A stretch of DNA of 64,000 nucleotides from Glebionis coronaria (taxonomy: Eukaryota; Streptophyta; Magnoliopsida; Asterales; Asteraceae), in contig CM046877.1 in the NCBI GenBank assembly GCA_025667525.1, forward strand, positions 264,155,706 through 264,219,705, read 5' to 3'. Numbering within the stretch: the first letter of the stretch is position 1; every line of letters starts with the position of its first letter. The position numbers and the translations under genes were made by a program. The notes below the pieces were generated by a model that saw only the letters and a list, made by a program, of their open reading frames with translations, was not told the origin of the DNA and made no database searches. Shown in pieces: positions 55,491 through 64,000 of this stretch.

Positions 55491-57142
55491 GACTCTCAGC
55501 ATTCAAAACCTCTCTGTCTCACACCTACATCTCTCGACAACAACTGACGACTCGACCCTCTCGACTCCCTCAAAACCCTCACCTTCGCACACTCCCTTGA
55601 CTCACCCTCTCCCTATCGACTGACAAAAACAGTTACAAACCAAACACGTACTCTCAACTCAAAACTATCTCTTGACATCCCACAAACACTCACCACTCTC
55701 GACTGACATTTAAACCCAAAAACTCACACCCTCAGCACCCATCTCACACAGACCCCTCACTCCCACATCAAAACTCACCCTCGTTTCTTACCCTCGACTC
55801 CTCTCTCAAACTCAACCAAACTAACATCAAACTCGACGTCTCAAGACCTCACTCACATCACTCTCACCCTCGACCCTTAACCACAGACCCTCGCCAACCC
55901 AAAGACTCTCGACTCAAAACCAAACTTCGACCAAAAACCCACAGATCATCACACCAATCGACACATACTCGAAAAACAGAACACTCACCCAGATCTCAGA
56001 AAAACCCTCATCGATCAAGGGTACATAAAACAGTCAGAATACCTACCTCAATCTCACGACTTAAGAAAAACATCTCGACAAGAAAGACACTACAGAAGAG
56101 AGAGGGACTCAACAGATAAAGAAAATCGAAACACCTACCCGAGACCTTCTTTTTTTTCGAAGATCTTGAAGAATCTGCTAAACATCCATCAATCAATAGA
56201 TCATCAAGGGAGAAACATAGATCGTTCGGGATTTCTGTATGTTGGTTTTACTCTGCATGTATGGGATTTCGCTCAAGAAGACAGTCGAATTAAAACATAA
56301 GGCGGATATCTTTATGTTTTGAGATCAGCTTTAGAAGATAAATGATTGTTGATCAGATGGGTTTTGAGGGGCGGAGTTACCTAGATAGGAGCTTAGGTTT
56401 TGAGTTTCTTTAGACGTTTGGTGATTGATGAGAGAGACGGAGGAGCTTTAGGTTTTTAGAAGAGAGATAGATATTGAATGTGACGGAGGTTTTGAGGTAA
56501 TTGTGAGGAGATAGAGAGAGATAAACAAGAATTGGTGATCTGTTTTATTGGGAAAGCTTTTTATATTATTGTGGGACGGAGGAAACTATGTAACAGCTGT
56601 CAAAGACACGTTTTTAGGGTGGCCAACACGTGGGTACAATCTCTTTTGACAAATCAAATTTAAGCTTTTTTTTTAAAATAAAAAAAAAAAAATCGATACA
56701 TATCATATTTGTTATATTTTTTGAATTTTAGTGAAGTAAATTTTTTTTTTTTTTTTTTTAATGTTAAGCTAACGTTTTAAATTTATATATTTTTAAAGTT
56801 ACTTTTTTTAGTTAAGTTAATTGTGTATATTTGTCAATCGTTATTTTTGATTTTGGTACATCGTGTTGAGGCGAATATTTCGAAAGAAACAAAGTGGTAA
56901 AATATTTGACGGGCCGATCGTTATATTTACCGTAGCTTGGATTTATTCGTTGACGGGCTTTATTTTTAGAGTGAGCTGAGTTTGAATTGGTCTCCGGTTT
57001 GTTTTATCAACGTTTGAGCCGACAACAATTTTTGAGCCATCACTCGAGGTTTTTTTAAGAGTTATTTACGGGTCTTTCGTTTTTTCACGAACTCTAAAAT
57101 CCCGACAACTACAACATCCCTGTCATTCTTAATCGATCTTTA
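55491..57142 (+). other. Element I leader, non-coding remainder
   Basis: 55491-55990 is C/A-rich with many CTCGAC words and few G; 56000-56620 is mixed; 56650-56850 is A/T-rich with long A and T runs. I see no gene. It gives an unusually long leader of about 2.4 kb between PBS and the ORF. Confidence 0.7.
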
Positions 57143-59331
57143 ATGGATTCGTTCGATTCGACATGTCAAAAGGGAGAGTTGTATTTAAGGCAAAACGAAG
57201 TTAGGAAAAGTGACATCACCTCCTTTCAAATACTCCAGTCTCATCTTGTCACTCTTTTAGGGATTCAAGGAGGGAGCGAATTTGTGACAATCTTTGGACA
57301 AGATCGTCATATATTCATCGACTCAATTTTCACCACTTTGACCCAACTCGCCGAGCAACTCACGCCTTTCCTCCAATTCAATCTTGTCACTCTGCATCGA
57401 CTCTTGCATATAAGGCTCTTGTGACACACCTCACGCCTTTCCTCCAATTCAATATCATCAAGCCTGAAAGTTCAGTGATTTGCCAATCATTTCTTCGAGA
57501 TACACATACCGAGCTTCAAGTTTTCCGTGATACGATTTTGAAACTCATGTCATCGGTCTCGTCTTCGATTTATGAAAGATCTCGACTTCAGCAAGGGTAT
57601 GATAATGGAGTGCAAGACTCTTCGATGCAAGAGGAAAATGGTCATACGGTTGAAAACTTGGAGCCTATCAATGCCAAGAGCACGGAATCAGGAGGACAAC
57701 ATGATACCAGTGGCACGTCAGGAACTGTTCACGAGATCTCTTTTGCTGACACTGTACCCGTTTATGACGAAGAGCCGGCAAACATGGTACAATGTAATGT
57801 TGTTTATGATGTATATGCTGATAATATGCCACATATTGAGCATTCTGAACCTAATTATGACAAACATAGGATGGAAAAGAGTGATAGCAATACCACTTCT
57901 GATTCATCCGATGTAAGTCATAATGGGGGAGAGATTGTTCAGAATGCTAAACATCATAATAATTATCCTATAACTCCTTCATTGACTGCTTCTGATTCCA
58001 AGATTAAAGAGCTCGAAACGATCGTAGCTCGGCAATCAAAAGATCTTGAGGATGCCAAACTTGAATTTTCTAAGAAAACGGACAAATTTGAAACATATTT
58101 TGAAAAACTTGAAAAATCAAATGTTGTTCTTGAAAGAAAATTGGATCAAAAAGTGTTAGATTCTAAAGCTGAAAAGGATAATCTTTTGAAACAAATTCAA
58201 CTGCTTGAATCTAAGTTGGCATCCCAAGATAACTTGCTCAAAGAGAATGAGACTTTAAAGGCCCAAGTACAGGAAAAGGTTTTTGCTATAGCTGCGTTGA
58301 AAAACGAGTTAAGGAAAAGTAAAGGACCTAGTGTGGACACTAAGCTTGAAAAACCATCAATCTTGGGGAAACCGCCTACAAATCAGTTCGTCAGACAACC
58401 TACTGCATTTAGATCCGAGCGACCACAATCCTCGAGACCACGGTTTGCCTCCCAAGTTGATTTGGGTCATATTTCTAGAACAGTCACTCCACCAACTAGA
58501 CCTAATGTGACTAAATCAGTTTTAGCAAGACCTCATCACATGATTGCCTCTAGTTTCTCTAAGAATAGTTTAAAGAACACGTCTAGAACTAGTTCAACTA
58601 ATGTGGGCCATGATTTTGGTCAAAGGGAAACTATTCAAAAGACACATGTAAGAGATAGCAATGTCCAACCTAGTCAGATGCCTTCTAGATTACCCAACAC
58701 TGCTAACCGTAGCATGCCATCTTCTAGGAGCATCGATCAATCATCTAGGAATTATTCAGACATTAAATATGCTACTTGTAAAACATGTAGAAAATGTGTC
58801 TTTACGGCAAATCATGATGCTTGTGTCAAGAAATTACTTGATGAGGTGAACTCCCATGCTAGAATTAAGTCCCAGTGGATAGCTAAAATCAAACCCTTTG
58901 GTAAAGTTTGGCGCCCCACTGGTAGAAATTTCACTCTTGTAGGAAACGAGTGCCCTTTAACTAGGATAGTCTCCGATTCTACTAAGTCTACTAGGGAGGA
59001 AACTGATAAAGATGATACTTCACTTAAGCCTAAACTTAAGGTTTTCTATAAAAGGAAACGTTTGCCAGCCAAGACTAGTGAATCATCTACTCAGGTCGCT
59101 TCTGATACAAGTAAAGCCAACTGTGAACCCCCACGTGCTTCAAAAATAGATATCTCTAACCCATGCAAAAGTATACAAACTCCTAATGAGAATGCAGGTA
59201 CCAAAGTTGATGTTCCAAAAGAACGAAGCGGTCCAATCGTTGTATACCGTTCAACTAAGGACACTCTTAGAGTTTGGTTGCTGAAGAAGCAGATATCAGA
59301 GAAACAAATGTCTCAGGGGATTCATGGTTAA
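57143..59331 (+). CDS. Element I gag-like ORF, split by a 71 bp duplication
   Basis: ATG 57143 (MDSFDSTCQKGELYL) opens 93 codons ending at 57424; a second frame carries on to 59331. The words LTPFLQFN occur in both frames because 71 bp are repeated (57359 and 57430), which shifts the phase; the original was probably one ORF. The long part has an acidic Ser-rich region, a coiled coil (about 200-305 of the second frame: LETIVARQSKDLEDAK to ALKNELRKSK), a Cys-rich motif CKTCRKCVFTANHDACV, then KVWRPTGRNFTLVGNECPLT. The last two motifs resemble, from memory, the region just before the protease/integrase part of Asteraceae copia polyproteins. It stops there: pol is missing. Confidence 0.7.
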
Positions 59332-60205
59332 GCTGCAAACAAGGACTTACAGTCACATAATAGACTGTAACTCGATCTCAAAAGACAGGAAAGTTCATCC
59401 CGATGATGACTTATCCTAAAAACGAGAAATTCATTTTTCTCGGGCATGAGCTTTTGTTAAAAACATTCGAAGTTTTTAAGCTCATGCACAAGGACTTATA
59501 GTCACATCACAGACTATAACTCGCTCATCAAAGAAAGGAAAGTTTATCGCCGATGATAAACTTATCCTAAAAACGAGAAATTCATTTTTCTCGGGCATGA
59601 GCTTATATCAAAAACATTCCAAGTTTTTAAGCTCATGCATTAAGGCTTATAGATAAATGACAGTCTATAACCCGTTCTTCAAAGGCAGGAAAATTTATCG
59701 CCGATGATAAACTTATCCTTACAACGAGAAATTAATTTTTCTCGGGCATGAGCTTATATCGAAAACATTCAAAGTTTTTAAGCTCATGCACAATGACTTA
59801 CAGTTAAATGTCAGACTGTAACTCGAACTTCAAATAAAGGAAAGTTTATCATTAATGATAAACTTATCCTCATAACGAGAAATTCAATTTTCTCGGTCAT
59901 GAGCTTGTCTTAAAACATTCGAAGTTTTAAGCTCAGAAAGGAAAGTGTATCTTTTAAATAAGAGAACTTTTCCTCATAACGAGAAATTAACCTTTCTCGG
60001 TCATGAGCTTTCCGTTAAAACAGTCAAAGTTTTCAAGCTCATGAAAACGACTTCTAAGTAAATGTCAGCTTAGGACTCGTTCTTCAGATAAAAGGAAAGT
60101 TTATCGCCGATGATAAACTTATCCTTAACAACGGGAAGTTTACAACTTCTCGGACTTGAGCTCGTTTTATAAGATATTCAACATTTTAAGCTCAAGTAAT
60201 TGGTT
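59318..60205 (+). repeat. Tandem array of ~151 bp hairpin units in element I, about six copies
   Basis: GGGCATGAGC (or GGTCATGAGC, GGACTTGAGC) recurs at 59442, 59593, 59744, 59895, 59999 and 60152, so the spacing is 151, 151, 151, 104 and 153. In the unit from 59442 four stems are visible: GCATGAGCTT/AAGCTCATGC (59444-59487), TTATAGTC/GACTATAA (59496-59519), AAGTTTATC/GATAAACTT (59540-59563) and CGAGAAA/TTTCTCG (59574-59593). The stems are kept in most units although loops vary. The array begins at the end of the gag ORF. Confidence 0.9.
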
Positions 60206-62795
60206 TTCAAAACTTTGAACACAATTTTTCGAGAATTTCTCAAAAGGTTTTTCTAAATCTTTCAAAATTGTGTGTTAAAAAATGTTTTGATAAAAAGAGC
60301 ATGTCTTCTGGAATCGATAATATTTACGAACCTAGAAATGTCATTCAATAATGACACGGGGTTGTAAATAAAGTTCGAGCAAAAGTTTAAAACATTTAAA
60401 ACATGTTCCAAATGGTTTGCTATTATTTCAGATAGCAACCCGCTTTTCATAATCAAGTCAAGCATTTCACCGGAAAGCTTTGACTCAACAACGGGAATTA
60501 ATTTTCTCGGGGACGTGACGAGGTGACCAACATTCGTGAACAAGAACCATGTGCTTCTTTCATATGATGTTCTCCATTATTCAGGTCCAACCTCGTAAAT
60601 TGCTAATATTGTGAATACATTATCATATATGATCTTTGCACGTGTTAAATACCTTACACTTGTGTTTAAAAGGTATTTAATTTACGTTTCAAGTAGACCC
60701 TCATTAATTTGAGGGGGAGCTTGTGTAATTCATGAAGATAATTGGATTTGCATTTTTCTTCCCAAATTTTCTTAAAAGGCTATTAAATCAATTGATATTA
60801 AAAACATCGATTGGGTTAATATTTTTAATATGGGGGAGAAAATGTGATTTAATATGGGAAATGATTAATCACAAATGGTTTGACTTAACGTGTTAGCTCA
60901 TCCCGACATGTGCGAAATGTTTTCGCATATCGTAGCATATGTTAAGGGGGAGCAAAATGGATTTGCACTTCAAAATGGATTTCATGGTGACATACACTTA
61001 CCCAAAACATCTCTCTTCACGACGGTGAAGATTGTGGTGATATAAGGATGGTAGGATAGGTTAAAGTCCAATGATTTCTCTAGAACCGGAGGAATCTTCC
61101 CAAGGACATTCCATAGCTAGAAATAGTAGTCCTTAGGAAAGATGGAGAAAGATTGTGAACGTAGCTGAATGCCGACCAAGTACTTAAGTTAGCACTGGAA
61201 CAATCACAACAAGGTGCTAGTTATGACGTATTGGTAAGCATTGAAGGGGTTGAAGAATGAAAAAGAATTGTAAAGATAAAGGGTGTAAAGAAAGAAGCCC
61301 TCCTTACAACCTTAGGCAGAAACCGGGTCAATTCATATGCTATTGAGATCATTTATGATTCTCGATATTGAAGATAGACATCATGGACCCAGTGATGCAA
61401 GGCACAACCCATCCCAGCTAACTCAGATATCTCTTAAAAGATATTTGTTTTAACCACACGGAGACAACACATTATCTATTGATTTATTCACTCCGAATAA
61501 ATTGGTATTGAAAAGATGGCACTCCTCTCCAGCCTCCGATCACTAAAAATCCAAAATGCACGATCGAGTCTAGAGCCATTTGAGATCATCAAATATCTCA
61601 TTAGGACACACTTTCATTATTCCTTGCTTGTTCACACAATGTGAGAAGTAAGAAAGATCTTAAGAGTCCTACGCAAAATCTTCATGATCTTGCCTGAACA
61701 TCCGAGTAATACGAAAGTATTTACAATGAAGATGGAAATCCTTCTTGAGCGAATATCAAAAAGCTCATGGTAGGTGACTTGTGCGATTCTTTATGAATCA
61801 AACTTGTGATAACTGGAAAGCAACAGTGGTTTAATTCTTAAATGAATTTAAACACGTTCCAGGCCTCTACGCATTATCATATGATCTTGCCAGAACACTC
61901 AGAGTGACTCTTTATTGATCACAGTGACGAGTGGAAATCCTTCTAGTGTTAACATCAAACAACACTTGGTAGGTAACTTGCAAGATTCTTTATGAATCAA
62001 GCTAGTGACAACTGGAAAGCAACGATGGTGCGGTTCTTAATTGAACTTCACTTGTTCCAGGAACATGAATTGACGGCTTCAAATCATGCGGATAATATTA
62101 TCCAAATGATTCACTCTTTACGTTCGCAGTCAGCTTTGGACGGTCGAGTAAAGAGAACGGGTTTACCCGCGAAATCTTGTCAAGGAGGTTCTTAATTGAA
62201 ACTACCTGCCACAAGTACGATATTTAATATCGTCCAACGGTCTTCACCGACCGGAGGTAAAATGCTACCGAATTAGAATGAAATGTTCAAGGCCATTTCA
62301 TCCGTGTATATTGTTTGTTGCTAACTGTCTTATGCAGCGTAACAAGAAGGTGGCATTGCGGTGTACAATCCAGAAGAAGTCGTCACCACATGCTTATACT
62401 ACATACAATTAGTACTTCAACAAATTCAAGAAAGTCTGAAGGTCAAGTCTTCCGCTGTATCAAACTCTGAAGCTTTCAAGAATTTAAAGGTATAAGTATG
62501 TGGAACATGAAGTCACGAAGAGGCAAATTTCACAAGTGATGAATGCACAAGGTCAAGGCAAGGACACATGCTCAAGACTAAAAGTCAAAGATCACCTCAA
62601 GCATATTCACAAGAACAAGATCGAAGACTCAAGCATAGTATGCTAGGTTTAAGATTTTGTAAAATGGTGTGACCTCCCTTAGGGGGAGATTGTTGGAAAT
62701 GTGTTTTCCCAAAGAAAGTCTCGGTCACATCATTATTAGCATAGATCACGAGCTATAGAATATTTAGAACTTTGTAACTTGGAGCGACCTCCCTT
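60206..62795 (+). other. Element I 3' non-coding region
   Basis: No ORF with any recognisable domain on either strand. Visible structure: CACAATTTTTCGAGAATTTC near 60228 facing CAAAATTGTG at about 60264; GGGGGAG words at 60713, 60835, 60947 and 62682; and a direct duplication of about 199 bp (61684-61864 and 61881-62064). The final 115 bp repeat the polypurine tract and its surroundings. Confidence 0.75.
61684..62064 (+). repeat. Direct repeat of about 199 bp, two copies
   Basis: Landmarks GGAAATCCTTCT (61734 and 61933), TGGTAGGT (61768 and 61967), GATTCTTTATGAATCAA (61785 and 61984) and AACTGGAAAGCAAC (61811 and 62010) all keep an offset of 199. Identity falls at both edges, so it is an old duplication. 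Confidence 0.8.
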
Positions 62796-62804
62796 AGGGG
62801 GAGA
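62796..62804 (+). other. Element I polypurine tract
   Basis: AGGGGGAGA one base before the 3' LTR. An identical tract followed by TGTTGGAAAT is found 115 bases upstream at 62681-62700. Confidence 0.75.
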
Positions 62805-62805
62805 T

Positions 62806-63120
62806 TTTTGGAAATACGTTTTTACGTATTTATGAAGGATCGGTCGCTCCAACGATATATTAATGTATTAGGCTCGTGATCCAAATATAGTCCATATAGC
62901 CCACATGTAGGGTGGGCTATATATACCCCTCCTAGCATGTTAGGAGGGGTGGTTCATTCATTTACAACATTTCATTATTAATCTAATTTCACTTTCTCTC
63001 TCTACTTGTCTTTTCTCTCCTTTCTCTCTCTACACTCCATCTCCTTCTTCCCCATCTCTTCCACCAAATCAATAGATCCAATCCATCATTTACCAAATCC
63101 TTAGAATCCGTAGACCTTCA
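62806..63120 (+). repeat. Element I 3' LTR, 315 bp
   Basis: Offset 8410 from the 5' LTR. The first bases are TTTTGG rather than TGTTGG, so the terminal TG is mutated. Differences cluster at about 62960-63000; the promoter hairpins are unchanged. Confidence 0.9.
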
Positions 63121-63364
63121 TTGACAATCTTCAAAACTTCAAGGACCATTTTGGAAATTCAGGATTCGGGTCCGGTTCCTTGTGCGGCTTCGTTTTCCGT
63201 GTTCGTTTTTGCTTGATTCCGTTGATCTTTTGGTGTATTCACGATATCCGTACTTGAAATACACAATGAACAAATACAAGCACATTTTTGGGTATTTTGA
63301 TGATATTTTAAGCGTTTTGAGCCCGATTTGGACGATGAGACTATGTATAAATACAGTCTCATCA
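63121..63364 (-). repeat. Element J 3' LTR, part 3 of 3 (sense start)
   Basis: It begins with the right TTGAC copy of element I. It ends ATCA at 63364, next to a purine tract. A perfect 9 bp inverted repeat GATGAGACT/AGTCTCATC (63334-63342, 63355-63363) closes the LTR edge, with GTATAAATAC in its loop. Confidence 0.7.
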
Positions 63365-64000
63365 CTCCCCCATACTAAACCATTGCCGTGTCCCCACGCA
63401 ATGCTAGAATTAAGTATCATAGCACTTCCAAAATTCATTTTATGGTGACTTTTATTGAAGACATAAAATTAAATAAACTACTACATGTGTTTTAGACATA
63501 ATGTATTGTTTTCATCACGATTAAGTGATTTTTGGGATCATAGAACAAGAACACGTGAATGCTTCGTTAGAAATAATTTTGTCGTCCTCGATTTTCACCC
63601 AATTCCATGCTAAGCGTGTAACGAGATCATTGTTATTATAAGTTAGCAACACGATCACTTCTCATGAGTGTTAATTACGAACCTAAACTCCCTTATTCCT
63701 ACTTGGTATCTCTTATATTTTATTTTATCTTAATGATCTCGAGGATACATCATTGACTTATGCGTGAATAGAGATTATGTCTAAAAATAGAGTTTTAACG
63801 GTGCAACCAAAATCATTAAATTAATAATTCACCCTAATAGACAACGATGTCAAAAAATTAAGTCAACAAGAAGGATCGATAAACACGGTTTTATAACGGT
63901 TTTGAACATGAGACTTATTACCATGACTTTTATTATCCGCCATCATCGGTGGTTTTATTATCATGGTTTACCTCCATCTTTTATTCAACTTCGCCATGAA
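63365..64000 (-). other. Element J polypurine tract and 3' untranslated region, cut by window edge
   Basis: Sense TTTAGTATGGGGGAG (63365-63379) is the tract. Beyond it, 63622-63649 and 63687-63728 match the conserved blocks of G and H closely, which identifies J as an Athila relative. The frames on either strand near 63140-63450 cross the LTR edge and are not genes. Confidence 0.75.

Larger units (their letters stand above)
54396..63120 (+). mobile_element. Element I: gag-only, non-autonomous copia-like LTR element, 8725 bp
   Basis: Short LTRs (311 and 315 bp), an initiator-Met-like PBS, a polypurine tract and a perfect TTGAC duplication define a complete insertion. The internal 8.1 kb holds a long leader, one gag-like ORF, a tandem hairpin array and 2.6 kb of non-coding DNA. 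No protease, integrase, reverse transcriptase or RNase H motif is seen in any frame. It must have been moved by enzymes of another element. Confidence 0.88.

Noticed and set aside
56650..56860. Long A and T runs as a LINE or SINE tail
   Set aside because: No target duplication or upstream body; it lies within element I leader.
57143..59331. Host gene with coiled coil
   Set aside because: It lies between LTRs with a perfect target duplication and shares motifs with copia gag regions.
61992..62195. 68-codon plus frame in element I
   Set aside because: It spans one copy of a 199 bp repeat and has no counterpart in the other copy.

Overview
This window contains no host gene that I can support. 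It is a stack of nested LTR retrotransposons from a plant nuclear genome: Ty3/gypsy chromoviruses of the Tekay/Del type with ~3 kb LTRs, Athila-type Ty3/gypsy elements, and probable Ty1/copia elements. The organism is a eudicot. The Athila and Tekay proteins, the copia gag linker and the extra 3' ORF of element D all resemble, from memory, proteins annotated in Asteraceae (Tanacetum and relatives), so a composite is my best guess; no search was possible. Almost every reading frame carries stop codons, frameshifts or a later insertion.

Layout, left to right. Element A (minus, Tekay) covers 1-8896: a cut 3' LTR at 1-535, decayed gag-pol, and a 5' LTR at 5863-8896. A sits inside the integrase of element B (minus, a diverged Tekay relative) at 8897-15270, whose 5' LTR is 12640-15270. 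B sits in the leader region of element C (minus), of which only 15271-16400 is seen. Element D2 (minus, probable copia, 515 bp LTR) begins at 16401. Its long extra 3' ORF is split by element E, a complete Tekay element on the plus strand (18298-29602) with a perfect 5 bp target duplication, ATGAT. D2 resumes at 29603 and is cut at 30953 by D1, a second copy of the same family (30954-34263). D1 is cut by H (minus, Athila; LTR 34264-35920, 3' UTR to 37031). H is cut by F (plus, Tekay; LTR 37032-40050, leader to 40322). F is cut by J (minus, Athila-like). J's ~3.6 kb LTR is in three pieces (40323-42321, 53052-54395, 63121-63364) and its internal region runs to the window end. The J LTR holds two complete elements: G, a minus-strand Athila (42322-53051, duplication GGGAT), and I, a plus-strand gag-only copia relative (54396-63120, duplication TTGAC).

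The insertion order reads C, D2, D1, H, F, J, then G and I. That is seven levels, with side branches D2 to E and C to B to A. E, G and I each show both ends and a perfect duplication; the others have one end hidden.

The most interesting signals are non-coding. (1) Two small hairpins with near-identical loops lie in the Tekay leader between PBS and gag and are kept in A, B and E. (2) Element I carries about six ~151 bp tandem units, each made almost wholly of four inverted repeats. (3) Arrays of a TTCCGMATAG-like word occur in the same sense orientation in two Athila LTRs and in the unrelated leader of I. (4) Three short GT-AG introns interrupt the Tekay gag. (5) Sequence blocks in the Athila 3' UTR are kept between elements whose LTRs I cannot align.
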